Made by a program: the position numbers and the translations under genes
Shown here: in pieces, positions 1 through 8,740 of the stretch
Layout: the number at the start of each line of letters is the position of its first letter
Numbering within the stretch: position 1 is the first letter of the stretch
Source: JAAYZX01 sp040770645
GTDB taxonomy: Bacteria; Actinomycetota; Thermoleophilia; RBG-16-64-13
Assembly (NCBI GenBank): GCA_040770645.1
Contig: JAXGIS010000025.1
Span: forward strand, 1-16,463
Direction: 5' to 3'
DNA length: 16,463 bases
The notes under the pieces: model-generated
What the model was told of the DNA's origin: nothing
Database searches by the model: none
What the model saw: the letters and a program-made list of their open reading frames with translations, nothing else

Positions 1-198
1 GTGGTGATGCGCAAGGAAGGCCGCTGGGCCTACTATCGCCTTTCCGACGGGGCCTACGACGATGCCACCCGTCCCCTGATCGAGTGGTTGCGCGGGGCGC
101 TCCAAGGCGCCTCAACGGTGGAGTGCGACAAGGTTATGTTGGAGGCGGTCTTGGCCCTCAACCTCTGTGACGTCGCGCGTAATCAGAGGTCTCGCTGA
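1..198 (+). CDS. arsR: ArsR/SmtB-family repressor, C-terminal fragment (5' end outside window)
   Basis: The frame is open from the first base of the window and ends at TGA 196-198. The first visible residues read RKEGRWAYYRLSDGA, which matches the beta-wing and following strand of ArsR/SmtB winged-helix regulators (the usual pattern is an 'EGRWVYYRL'-like segment). A C-terminal helix with an IEWLRGAL stretch follows. The HTH and the metal-sensing cysteines normally near it lie upstream of the window, so the inducer cannot be read. Cys42 and Cys56 of the fragment are visible but not in a recognisable metal site. The arsenite methyltransferase gene starts 133 bp downstream on the same strand, so arsenic-responsive autoregulation of a small ars operon is the likely role. 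That is inferred from context. Confidence 0.75.
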   Translation: MVMRKEGRWAYYRLSDGAYDDATRPLIEWLRGALQGASTVECDKVMLEAVLALNLCDVARNQRSR

Positions 199-330
199 GG
201 CCATGCTCGGAGGCTGACACAGGGGGCGATTTGCCGTCTTGAGTTCTTGGATGGCGCCGGCGGCGGGCCCCTTCTGCACCTCATTGGTTTGTCACAGGAT
301 CAAAGCGATTGTAAACATGGGAGACGTATT

Positions 331-1176
331 GTGTGTAAAGACGTATCCAAAGAAGAAGGCAAAACTAAAGATACTATTCACAAAGCCGTGCGGGATCGTT
401 ACGCCGAGATCGCGCTCTCGGGCTCGTCGTGTTGTGGGGGTGTGGGCGGTTGTGGCTCCGGAGATCCGGGAGTGGATGGGGGGCGTCTGGACCGCAAAGC
501 GGGCCGGGTCCAGTCCCTCAAGCTGGGCTACAGCGAGGAAGATGTGGCCACGGTCCCCGCAGGAGCCAACTTGGGCTTGGGGTGCGGCAATCCCAAGGCC
601 ATCGCTCAACTGAAGCCCGGAGAGGTAGTGGTGGATCTGGGTGCCGGTGCCGGTTTTGACTGTTTCTTGGCCGCGCAGGCGGTTGGGCCGGAGGGCCGGG
701 TGATTGGTGTGGACATGACCCCAGAGATGTTGACGGCGGCGCGGGAGAACGCGCGGGAGTCCGGTTTTCAGAATGTGGACTTCCGCTTGGGCGAGATCGA
801 GCATCTGCCAATCGGCGACAACACGGCCGACGTGGTTATCTCTAACTGCGTCATCAATCTCTCGCCGGACAAGGCTCAAGTCTATCGAGAGGCCTTCCGC
901 GTGCTGAAGCCCGGCGGCCGTCTCGCCGTGAGCGACGTGGTGGCCACCACCGAACTGCCACAGGAGTGGCGGGACGATATGCGTCTGCTCTCCGCCTGCA
1001 TCTCGGGGGCCTCGAGTGCGGCAGAGGCCAAGCAAATGCTCGAGGCCGCTGGGTTTGTCGAGGTCGTCATCCAACCTCGAGACCAAAGCCGGGAGTTCAT
1101 CCAGGAGTGGGAGGCGGGCAGGAAGTTGGAAGATTACGTTCTCTCCGCGGACATGACCGCGAGCAAGCCCAGTTAG
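331..1176 (+). CDS. arsM: Arsenite S-adenosylmethionine methyltransferase (ArsM)
   Basis: A 281-residue cytoplasmic class I methyltransferase that methylates arsenite stepwise using SAM. I choose the GTG at 331 because GGGAG (319-323) lies 7 nt upstream and conserved sequence starts soon after; the frame is open further upstream (ATG at 247) but that stretch looks non-coding. SAM-binding motif I is VVDLGAGAGFDC (residues 100-111), with the acidic ribose-binding loop at GVDMTPEML (126-134). The cysteines expected of ArsM proteins are present: SGSSCC (Cys34/35), GLGCGNP (Cys85), ISNCVINL (Cys173) and SACISGA (Cys223). These correspond to the four As(III)-binding and catalytic cysteines described for algal ArsM. 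An ArsR fragment lies upstream, and the gene ends 9 bp before a convergent methyltransferase gene. The gene has no frameshift. Identification is firm; substrate is inferred from the cysteine set. Confidence 0.93.
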   Translation: MCKDVSKEEGKTKDTIHKAVRDRYAEIALSGSSCCGGVGGCGSGDPGVDGGRLDRKAGRVQSLKLGYSEEDVATVPAGANLGLGCGNPKAIAQLKPGEVVVDLGAGAGFDCFLAAQAVGPEGRVIGVDMTPEMLTAARENARESGFQNVDFRLGEIEHLPIGDNTADVVISNCVINLSPDKAQVYREAFRVLKPGGRLAVSDVVATTELPQEWRDDMRLLSACISGASSAAEAKQMLEAAGFVEVVIQPRDQSREFIQEWEAGRKLEDYVLSADMTASKPS

Positions 1177-1185
1177 CGAGAGTGG

Positions 1186-1853
1186 TCAGACTCCATTGGC
1201 GGCAACGGTTGCGCCCGGTTTCTCGAACAGAATCGCTACAAAACCCGCCTGGGGGTTGAGTCCGGCCTCGACCCGCGGCACCTGATCCGGAGATTCGCCC
1301 GGGTCCCAGAAGAGCGTGCTGCCCGCGCCGACAGGCGCCAACCCGGCGTCTGCGGCCATCTCCATCACCTCTTCAGGAGTGAGGAAACGCGCCAGGAGTA
1401 GACAGGGTGCCCTTCCGCGGCCAGGCGTGCGTATGCCCGGCCCCAGGGCCCGTCCGCCGGCACTATGCCCACCAGCAGTCGGCCTACCGGACGGAGCACC
1501 CTTGCGCATTCAGCGAGAGCCTTCCGCACGTCGCGTACAAAACAGAGCGTCAGTGCCAACAGCACGCCGTCGAAGGATTGCGGTGCGAAGGGAAGAGCTT
1601 CGGCGACCCCTTGAACCGTCCGGATACCGCGTCTAGCGGCAATATCGAGCATGGGGCGTGAAGGGTCAATACCCGTGCGCACGCCCAGGCCCTGCGCAAA
1701 ACGGCCGGTGCCGACGCCCACCTCCAACCACTCGCCCCGTGTCTCTCCTATCAGCGAGCGCAAACACGCCAGTTCCGCCACGAACGCGGCCCGCCCTTCG
1801 GGCTCGTCGTACCAACGGTCGTAATCCTCGGATATGAGATCGAAAGCGTCCAT
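1186..1853 (-). CDS. Class I SAM-dependent methyltransferase (UbiE/Methyltransf_11 type), frameshifted
   Basis: Two overlapping minus-strand frames together encode one protein of about 222 residues. The first part starts at ATG 1853 and carries motif I LEVGVGTGRFAQGLG, an acidic loop GIDPSRPMLD, and the post-motif pattern AEALPFAPQSFDGVLL followed by RVLRPVGRLLVG. The second part continues with ARFLTPEEVMEMAADAGL, as in this family. The join lies at about 1391-1393: adding one G in the coding strand (TGG-GCG) gives an uninterrupted YSWARFLTPEE, so one base is missing or mutated. The substrate cannot be told; related genes methylate small molecules or metalloids. The start is 9 bp after the stop of the upstream exporter gene, suggesting one transcript. 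The stop faces the arsM stop 9 bp away. Confidence 0.8.
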
Positions 1854-1862
1854 CGTCTTTCG

Positions 1863-3421
1863 TCAGGAGACATCTTCCAGAGCAGGTTGAGGTTCTGGGC
1901 AGCGGTGGGATACCGGTTCGGCTTCGGTGGGCACGGCGTTGGTGAGGGCCAGCGGTTTCTCTTCGATGAAGAACAGAGCCATTCCTGCCAAGAGCATCAG
2001 CGGCACAATCAACAGGAAGACGGGGGTGAGGGCTTCGTTGTACGAGGAGACCACGGCGCTTCTCACCGCCTCCGGCAGGTGATGGACCATTCCCGGCGTG
2101 AGCGAAGTGGGGTCCAAGTCGGGCGAAGCCGCGGGGTGCGATGCCAGCCGTTGTGTCAACAGCGTCATGAGGCGGGTTGTGTACATGGTGCCCACCACGG
2201 CCGATCCCAGGGCGGCCCCAATCTGGCGGAAGAAGTTGTTGGCGGCAGTGGCAGTGCCCACCTCGGTGATGGGGAACGTGTTCTGGGCGATGAGCATGAT
2301 GATTTGGAAGCCAAAGCCGTTACCGGCTCCCAGAATGAAGAGGTAGACACCGATCAACCAGATGGGGGAGTCCGGCCTGAGCGTGGAGAGGAGGTACAGG
2401 CCCAGCGCGAGGCCGAAGCAGGTTGTGATGGGCATCCACTTGTATCGGCCGGTTCTTGAGGCCAAGGCCCCCGTGCTGAGCGAGGTGATGGTTATGCCGG
2501 CGGACATGGGTACCATGAGTAGTCCCGCCCCGGTGGCACTCAAGCCGGTGACCATCTGGATGTAGCTGGGCATATAGGCTATGACCCCGAACATGGCCAC
2601 GGCGGCACAGAGGCCACCGAAGGTGACCAGGTTGAAGTTGCGCTTACGGAACAGGTGCAGGGGCATGATGGGCTCGGCTGCCCTCTTCTCCGCGAACACA
2701 AACGCCGCGCCTGCCACCAGGGCTGCCGCTACGAGGCCCAGAATCACTGGCGAGTCCCACGCGAACTCCCGTCCGCCCCACGAGGTCAGAAAGACTATGG
2801 CGGCCACGGCCACGGCCATGGTGGCAATGCCCAGCGCATCCGCCCGTGGCCTACTTGGTTTGTGCGCGGGCATCTTCAAAAGGCAAGGGCCGCGGCTATG
2901 GCGAGGACGCCCAGAGGTAAGTTGAACCAGAATACCCAGCGCCAACCTACAGTGTCGGTGAACCATCCGCCCAGTAGGGGAGACACCACTGAAGAGAAGC
3001 CCCACACCATCCCAATGACCCCCATGTACTTGCCCCGCCTCCGAGCGGGAACCAGGTCTGCGATGATGGCCTGTGACAAGATCATGAGTCCGCCCCCGCC
3101 CAGGCCCTGCACGGCGCGGGCGGTGATGAGGCCGGGCATGCCCGTCGACAACCCCCCAATGATCGACCCTCCCAGAAAGAGGGCCAGAGCACCGAGGAAC
3201 ATCACCTTGTGGCCGATGAGGTCGCCGAGTCTCCCGTAGATGGGCATCATGATGGTGGCGGCCAAGATGTAGGCGGTGGTAACCCAGAGCATCTGGTCCA
3301 CACCGCCCAGTTCTCCCACGATGGTGGGAAGCGCGGTACCGAAGATCATCTGATCAAGGGCCGATAGCAGCATGGCGATAAGGAGCCCGCCAAAGGCAAG
3401 GCTTACATCGCGTTTGTTCAT
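1863..3421 (-). CDS. MFS drug exporter, DHA2/EmrB type (14 TM), frameshifted
   Basis: A proton-driven inner-membrane exporter of about 519 residues if repaired, the usual size for the 14-helix DHA2 group. The N-terminal half has the family signature LDQMIFGTALPTIVGELGG in TM1, motif A GRLGDLIGHK after TM2, and motif C GFSSVVSPLLGGWF in TM5, then GWRWVFWFNLPLGV. The C-terminal half holds the remaining hydrophobic helices and ends in a polar tail. The frames meet at the TTTT run (+ strand AAAA 2878-2881), where one extra T would join ALAF to LKMPAHKPSRPRADALG. ATG 3421 places TM1 about 10 residues in, as usual; TTG 3481 is an alternative that adds 20 polar residues. Neither has a clear ribosome site. 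The methyltransferase gene follows after 9 bp. The substrate is unknown. Confidence 0.85.
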
Positions 3422-3611
3422 GAGAACAGAATCGTCAGCAGCGCCCGGTTCGCCGGACGGCACGGCGCCCAAGGTAGTCAAACTATCACTTCCAGAAGAC
3501 CGTATTCCTATCGCTGTGGCGCGGTAATCGGCAGTTGCATGGGGGCTTCGTCTCTATTCGACCGGCCTGCGACTGTGATTTGTGCCTATAAGTCTACTCC
3601 AGTCTGTGGCG

Positions 3612-3659
3612 GGAGGTGGCAGCGGAGGCCGGCAGCGGGGGTGGCAATAGGAGGTGGCA
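3612..3659 (+). repeat. Three G-rich 10-nt direct repeats (GGRGGTGGCA) upstream of the molybdoenzyme gene
   Basis: GGAGGTGGCA occurs at 3612-3621 and 3650-3659, and GGGGGTGGCA at 3637-3646. They lie in the 508-bp divergent region between the exporter (3421) and the molybdoenzyme (3930), about 270-320 bp upstream of the latter. They could be regulator-binding repeats or simple low-complexity sequence. No convincing sigma-70 promoter was found in the rest of this intergenic region on either strand; it is otherwise featureless apart from a short palindrome CCGTCGACGG near 3820. Confidence 0.5.
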
Positions 3660-3914
3660 CCGGCCGCGTGAAGGCGCTTCGTTGCTGGAACAGACGCCGG
3701 TTCAAGTGATGCGGGCTCACGCGGTGTGGGGGCAGTTCCGGGGTGAGATGAAGTACCCTGGGTTGAGTTTTTGTAGCGGCGGTTGATGGCGGTCTCGGTT
3801 ACGACCTGGTTTAATCGCCGTCGACGGAGCCTAAAATGCGAGTGGTGGCTTCCATTCAGGGAGGGAGCCCTAGATGACGGAACGGGCTCAGAGAGGTCCG
3901 CGTGAACACGGGCC

Positions 3915-3922
3915 AAAGGAGG
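3915..3922 (+). promoter_or_regulatory. Strong Shine-Dalgarno site (AAAGGAGG) for the molybdoenzyme gene
   Basis: AAAGGAGG sits 7 nt before ATG 3930 and is a near-perfect anti-Shine-Dalgarno match. It fixes the start and rules out the overlapping out-of-frame ATG at 3874 as the main product of this region. Confidence 0.85.
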
Positions 3923-3929
3923 CAGTCCC

Positions 3930-6122
3930 ATGGAAATCAAGAAGGCCGTTTGTTCGCAGTGTCACAACAACTGCCCTGTGCAAATACGGGTGGAGGGCAA
4001 CCGTCTGCTTGCTGTGGAGCCTGACCCCGACTTCCCCGCTGCGAAGGCTTTCTATCCCGTAACCCAGGCCTGTCGCCGCCGCCGCGCCGCCGCGGAGTAC
4101 TTCCACCACCCGGGTCGTCTCAACTACCCGCTCAAGCGTGCCGGCCGGCGGGGCCAGGACAAGTGGGAGGAGATCTCGTGGGACCAGGCGTTTGACGAGA
4201 TAGCCGGCCAACTGAAGGAGATCATTGAGGAGAGCGGACCCGAAGCCGTGGGCGGCACCAGCGGCACCGGCCGTACGCATGACGAGATCCGGCAGCGGTT
4301 TTTCAACCTGCTGGGATCACCCAACCACGTGGGTATGGGTGCCATCTGCTACGGCCCGCAGTGCACCATGGCCCACTCCGTGTTCGGATGGCGCATCTTC
4401 CCCGTGGTGCGGGCGGACACCAAACTGGCCGTTGTCTGGGGCGGTGGCGGCCCCAACTACTGGGACGTGTTCTGGAGCCAGGCCAAGAAGGCCCGCCGTG
4501 AACGCGGCATGAAGATCATGGTCATCGATCCGCGTGCCACCGAAGCCGTTCGGCACGCCGACCTCTGGTTGCAGGTGCGCCCGGGCACCGACACCGCGCT
4601 GGCCATGGGCATGATCAACTACATCATCCAGAACGATCTCTACAACAAGGAGTTTGTGGATACTTGGTGCCACGGCTTCGAGGAGTTGAAGGCGCGGGTG
4701 GCCGAGTACACCATCGCCAAGACGGCCGAGATCACCTGGATCCCGGAGGAGAAGGTGAGACAGGCTGCCGAATGGTACGGCACGTTGACTCCGGGTGTCA
4801 CCAGCCATGGGGAGGGCATCGAGGAACAGGCCGCGCTGGTGGAAGTGGTGCACGCCCGTTACGCCCTCAACGCCATCATGGGCAACGTGGAAACGCGCGG
4901 TAGTAACGTTTTCGCCTTCCCCTACCCGGATGTGGTGCACGTAGAGGAAGTCGCCGCGCACGAGCGACTCTCACCTGAGCAGATGGCCAAGACCCTCGGC
5001 GGTGATCGCTTCCGGCTCATCAGCCCCAAGGGCTTCAATCTCATCACCGATACCATCAGGAATCTGTGGGGGCGGGAGGCCTATGCCCGCACCGCCTACG
5101 AGTGCTACGCGCACGCCCCCAGCTTCTATCGCGCCATGTTGACCGGCGAGCCCTACCGCGTGCGGGCCTGCATCACCCAGGCCAGTAATCCACTGCTTAC
5201 CCAGGGCAACGTCAACCTCGTGTACCAGGCCCTCCAGAAACTCGATCTCTACGTGGTGCACGACTTCTTCATGACCCCGTCCGCACAGCTGGCCGATTAC
5301 GTGCTTCCTTCCACCACCTACATGGAGCGTCCTTGGATATGGTCCTACGCGGCCCTGATCGGGAGCGAACGCGCTCTGCCCAAGACCGTTCCCGGCGCTT
5401 ATGATCGCCGCGACGACTACGATCTGTGGCGCGAACTGGGCATCCGCCTTGGGCAGGAGGCCGACTGGCCGTGGGAATCGTTGGAGGAGTATTACGATTA
5501 TCGCCTGGCTCCCAGCGGGCTCACCTTCGCTGAGTTCATGGCCCAAGGCCGCTACTTGGCTCCGCCCAAGATCGTGGGAAGGCACGAGCAGGACGGCTTT
5601 GCCACCCCCACCGGCAAGGTGGAACTGTACTGCACCACGCTGGAGAAACTGGGCTACGATCCGCTACCCCGCTATTACGAGCCCCCGGCCAGCCCGTACA
5701 GCACCCCTGAGTTGGCCGAGAAGTACCCGCTCATCTTGATCACCGGTGGCCGCGTGCAGCCCTTCTACCACTCGGAATATCGCCAGGTGGAGAAGCTCCG
5801 CAAGGTTCACCCTGAGCCTCAGCTGCAGATAAATCCCGAGAAGGCCCGCGAACTCGGTATCGAGGATGGGGAGTGGGTGTGGATCGAGACTCCGTTGGGC
5901 CGGATCACCCAGAAGGCCACCTACTTCACCGGTATCGATCCGCGTGTGGTACACGCTGAACACGCTTGGTGGTTCCCGGAGGAGGAGGGAGCCGAACCCC
6001 ACCTGTACGGTGTCTTCCGCTCCAATGCGAACGTATTGGTGGACGAGGATCCCGAGATCTGCAACCAGATCAGCGGCGGATTCCCCACGCGCGGAATGCT
6101 CTGCCGGGTTTACAAGAAGTAG
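3930..6122 (+). CDS. Molybdopterin/tungstopterin enzyme of the DMSO reductase family, acetylene hydratase-like, single subunit
   Basis: A 730-residue uninterrupted protein. The N-terminus binds one [4Fe-4S] cluster through Cys8, Cys11, Cys15 (CSQCHNNC) and Cys48 (QACRR). Cys140 in GMGAICYGPQ is placed to ligate Mo or W. Bis-MGD dinucleotide contacts are suggested by MVIDPRATEAVRHADLWL and RPGTDTALAMGM, and the family signature MTPSAQLADYVLP is present. The C-terminal molybdopterin-dinucleotide domain begins near YPLILITGGRVQPFYHSEYR. There is no twin-arginine signal, so it should be cytoplasmic. Length, cluster spacing, the ligand Cys position and the C-terminal layout resemble Pelobacter acetylenicus acetylene hydratase (730 residues, cluster Cys9/12/16/46, W ligand Cys141). 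However, His12 replaces that enzyme's catalytic Asp13, so the reaction is probably different. No iron-sulfur or membrane-anchor subunit gene is adjacent. An acetate-CoA ligase lies downstream. Family is firm; substrate is unknown. Confidence 0.9.
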   Translation: MEIKKAVCSQCHNNCPVQIRVEGNRLLAVEPDPDFPAAKAFYPVTQACRRRRAAAEYFHHPGRLNYPLKRAGRRGQDKWEEISWDQAFDEIAGQLKEIIEESGPEAVGGTSGTGRTHDEIRQRFFNLLGSPNHVGMGAICYGPQCTMAHSVFGWRIFPVVRADTKLAVVWGGGGPNYWDVFWSQAKKARRERGMKIMVIDPRATEAVRHADLWLQVRPGTDTALAMGMINYIIQNDLYNKEFVDTWCHGFEELKARVAEYTIAKTAEITWIPEEKVRQAAEWYGTLTPGVTSHGEGIEEQAALVEVVHARYALNAIMGNVETRGSNVFAFPYPDVVHVEEVAAHERLSPEQMAKTLGGDRFRLISPKGFNLITDTIRNLWGREAYARTAYECYAHAPSFYRAMLTGEPYRVRACITQASNPLLTQGNVNLVYQALQKLDLYVVHDFFMTPSAQLADYVLPSTTYMERPWIWSYAALIGSERALPKTVPGAYDRRDDYDLWRELGIRLGQEADWPWESLEEYYDYRLAPSGLTFAEFMAQGRYLAPPKIVGRHEQDGFATPTGKVELYCTTLEKLGYDPLPRYYEPPASPYSTPELAEKYPLILITGGRVQPFYHSEYRQVEKLRKVHPEPQLQINPEKARELGIEDGEWVWIETPLGRITQKATYFTGIDPRVVHAEHAWWFPEEEGAEPHLYGVFRSNANVLVDEDPEICNQISGGFPTRGMLCRVYKK

Positions 6123-6148
6123 CAGGGCTAGAAACGCTTCTCATTTGA

Positions 6149-6173
6149 CGCGGGGCCGAATTTCGGCCCCGCG
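6149..6173 (+). terminator. Strong GC-rich hairpin after the molybdoenzyme gene
   Basis: CGCGGGGCCGAA (6149-6160) and TTCGGCCCCGCG (6162-6173) are perfect reverse complements, giving a 10-12 bp stem with a tiny loop 26 bp after the stop codon. A run of T does not follow (TTGCGGG), so it is a hairpin-type or processing/stability element rather than a textbook intrinsic terminator. A second, weaker stem is formed by GGGCGCGC (6197-6204) and GCGCGCCC (6214-6221). Confidence 0.6.
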
Positions 6174-6367
6174 TTGCGGGCGGATGAGGCGATGCCGGGC
6201 GCGCCAAGACTGTGCGCGCCCCCGATGCCTCCGCCGCGTTGACCATGCACACTCCCACCCTCGTGGCCCCGGTCCGTGTTTGAGATTCGGCACTGTGCGG
6301 AAGGGAAGTAGTAATCGGCTTCGCTCCATTCCGCGCCAGTGGAATTGAGGACCGACAGGGAGGAGAG

Positions 6368-6502
6368 ATGTCGGCTGAGAACCGTGGCCGCCGCGAGAAG
6401 ACCGGGGCGGGGCTACGGGAAGGCAACGTTCGGCACCATCGGGCCGGTGTGTTCTCCGCCATTCTGAGCAGGGGATGTTCACCGACCCTCCGCCATTCCT
6501 GA
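6368..6502 (+). CDS. Possible 44-residue small ORF in the acs leader region
   Basis: ATG 6368 is preceded by AGGGAGGAGAG (6357-6367) and opens a 44-codon frame ending TGA 6500-6502. It begins MSAENRGRREKTGAG and is Arg/Gly-rich. I recognise no family. It lies in the 541-bp stretch between the molybdoenzyme and the acetate-CoA ligase, which otherwise contains only the hairpins at its left end. A good ribosome site by chance is common in such G-rich DNA, so this may be spurious. It could alternatively be a leader peptide. Confidence 0.2.
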   Translation: MSAENRGRREKTGAGLREGNVRHHRAGVFSAILSRGCSPTLRHS

Positions 6503-6663
6503 TGCCGGCAGGCGTGGCCCTGCGCGCCGGTGCCCGCATCCGTCCTCCTCCTCCGGTCTCTTCTCGTCCGTCCGGAACCGAATCGGCACGGCAGGTTCTG
6601 GAGTCGGCGACCTGATTCTCCTGGCCACCTCAATGATGTGTCTGTGCGACTTGGGAGGAAGCC

Positions 6664-8627
6664 ATGAGGAAAACGACCAAATGGGTTGTAGCGGATGCCA
6701 ACCAGGAAGACGTGTTCTGGCCGAGCGAGGCTATGAAGCAGCACGCCTGGTTGAGCGATGCCTCCACTTACGAACAGGCCGACAAAGACCCGGTGGCCTT
6801 CTGGGAAGAGCGTGCCCGCGAAGGCCTGCATTGGTTCAAAGAATGGGACACAGCCTACAAACAGGAGCCCCCCTATTTCCAGTGGTTCGTGGGCGGCAAA
6901 CTGAACGCCAGTTACAACTGCCTCGATAGGCATGTGGAGTCGTGGCGCCGCAACAAGGCAGCCATAATCGGTGTGCGGGAACCGATCGATGAGCCACCGA
7001 CGACTCTCACCTACTTCGATCTCTATCGTGAGGTCAACAAGTTCGCCAACGTCTTGAAGGGCTTGGGGCTGCGCAGGGCGACCGCGTCAGCATCTACCTA
7101 CCCATGATCCCAGAGGCGCAGATAGCCATGCTCGCCTGTGCCCGCCTGGGCATCCCCCACAGCGTGGTCTTCTCCGCCTTCGCGCCGGACTCGCTCCGCA
7201 GCCGCATCCTGGATGCGGGTTCGAAAGTGCTGGTCACCTGCGACGGCTACTTCCGGCGCGGGCGGGCGGTGAACCTCAAGAGCAACGCCGATGATGCCGT
7301 GCAGGGTACCGATGTCAACGACGTAATCGTGTTTCGGCGGACCGGCCAGGATGTCAACTGGGTGGAGGGTCGAGACCACTGGTGGCATGAACTGATGGCC
7401 GAGGCCGACTCGTACTGTGAGCCCGAGGTCATGGACAGCGAAGATTTGCTCTACATCCTCTACACCAGTGGTACCACAGGCAAGCCCAAAGGCGTCATCC
7501 ACACCACGGGCGGCCATCTGGTTCAGGCCTACTGGACCACCAAGTGGGATTTCGACCTCCATGACGACGACGTCTTCTGGTGCACCGCCGACATAGGTTG
7601 GGTGACGGGCCACACATACAACGTGTATGGCCCGCTATCGGTGGGAGCCACGCAGATCTTCTATGAGGGGGCCCCCGATTTCCCAGACCAGGGGAGAGTA
7701 TGGGAGATCATAGAGAAGTACGGCGTTACGGTCTTCTACACCGCTCCCACCCTGATCAGGATGTTCGCCGGCTGGGGAGACGAGTGGCCGGATAAACACG
7801 ATCTCACCAGCCTTCGTCTGTTGGCTACCGTGGGCGAGCCCATCAACCGCGACGCCTGGATGTGGTTCTTCGACAAGATCGGCGGCGGCAGGTGCCCCAT
7901 CATCGATACGTGGTGGCAGACGGAGACGGGCGGCACTCTGATCAATGCGTTACCCGGGATCGGTCCCTTCATACCTACGGTGGCCGGTCGGAGCTTCCCA
8001 GGAACCAGGCACCAGGTGGTGGACGAACAGGGCAAGCCCTTGGGCGTGGGGGAAGGCGGTCTTCTGGTACAGAAGAGTCCGTTCGGTCCGGGGATGCTGA
8101 GGGGAGTGTACGGCGACCCCGCGATGTACAAGGACAACTACTGGACGGAATACGGCCTGGAGACCTACTACACCGGCGATGGAGCCAGGCTGTACATCGA
8201 GAACAACTTCCGCATAACCGGGCGCGTGGATGACGTCATGAAAGTGGCAGGTCACCGCTTGTCCAGCGCCGAAGTGGAGGACGCCGTGTGCGCGCATCCC
8301 TACGTGGCGGAGTGCGCCGTGGTGGCCGCTCCCCACGATATCAAGGGATCCACCCCCTACGCGTTTGTTCGCCTCAGCGAGGGTGAGCCATCTGACGATC
8401 TCGCCAAGGAGATTATCGCCCACGTGGTCAAGGCCCTGGGTCCCACCTGCAGGCCGGAGAAGGTTCTGTTTGCAGACGCTTTGCCTCGCACCCGGAGCGG
8501 CAAGATCATGCGCCGCATTCTGCAGCGATTGGTGAGAGACGAGCCCATCGGGGATACCGTGACCATCGAGAACCCGGAGAGCGTGGAAGCGCTCAAGAAG
8601 CTGGTGGGATACAAGGACTCGGGTTGA
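6664..8627 (+). CDS. acs: Acetate-CoA ligase (AMP-forming acetyl-CoA synthetase), frameshifted
   Basis: Activates acetate (or propionate) with ATP to acyl-AMP and then acyl-CoA. If repaired the protein is 654 residues, like typical Acs. GGGAGG (6653-6658) lies 5 nt before ATG 6664. Visible motifs are the P-loop YTSGTTGKPKGVIHTTGGH, the A5 motif DTWWQTETGG whose second Trp limits the pocket to short acyl groups, the hinge region ITGRVDDVMKVAGHRLSSAE, and the catalytic Lys motif RTRSGKIMRRIL, the site acetylated by Pat-type enzymes in other bacteria. The frame breaks at the GGG run 7076-7078. One added G gives LRRGDRVSIYLPMIPEAQ, which is the expected family sequence, so a sequencing error is likely. 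The molybdoenzyme is upstream and an ACT-domain gene downstream. Confidence 0.9.
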
Positions 8628-8656
8628 GGTTGGGGGAGGAGTCGCCAAGGTAGGAA

Positions 8657-8731
8657 ATGGAGAACCGAGTGACGGAACCAAGCGGTGAGAGGGCTACGCT
8701 CTTGTGGCGCTCACCGCACGGCAACGAATAA
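8657..8731 (+). CDS. Possible 24-residue ORF between acs and the ACT-domain gene
   Basis: ATG 8657 opens a 24-codon frame (starting MENRVTEPSGERATLL) whose TAA stop (8729-8731) overlaps the AAGGAGG ribosome site of the next gene, the arrangement expected for translational coupling. An AAGGTAGG element precedes it but is only about 2 nt from the ATG. No family is recognised, and chance occurrence is quite possible. Confidence 0.2.
   Translation: MENRVTEPSGERATLLWRSPHGNE
8682..8717 (+). promoter_or_regulatory. Hairpin just upstream of the ACT-domain gene
   Basis: GCGGTGAG (8682-8689) and CTCACCGC (8710-8717) form a perfect 8-bp stem around a 20-nt loop, ending 12 nt before the AAGGAGG site. 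There is no T-run, so it is more likely an RNA stability or translation-control element between acs and the downstream gene than a terminator. Confidence 0.4.
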
Positions 8732-8740
8732 GGAGGAACC

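Noticed and set aside
292..1086. 264-codon minus-strand frame opposite arsM
   Set aside because: Antisense shadow of a firmly identified arsM; no recognisable domain.
3649..3668. T-box-like sequence AGGAGGTGGCACCGGCCGCG
   Set aside because: It deviates from AGGGTGGNACCGCG by an insertion, lacks a visible stem I/specifier and terminator, and the downstream gene is not an amino-acid or tRNA-synthetase gene. It is better explained as one of the local G-rich repeats.
3874..4062. 62-codon frame overlapping the molybdoenzyme start
   Set aside because: It is out of frame with the molybdoenzyme and overlaps its strong ribosome site; composition is that of a shadow frame.
6070..6933. Long minus-strand frame of 287 codons across the molybdoenzyme end and acs start
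   Set aside because: It overlaps two clearly coding genes on the other strand, is Arg/Pro-rich as expected of GC-rich shadows, and shows no family motif.
7070..7110. Programmed frameshifting in acs
   Set aside because: There is no slippery heptamer or stimulatory context, the enzyme family does not use recoding, and the same one-base deficit recurs in unrelated genes.
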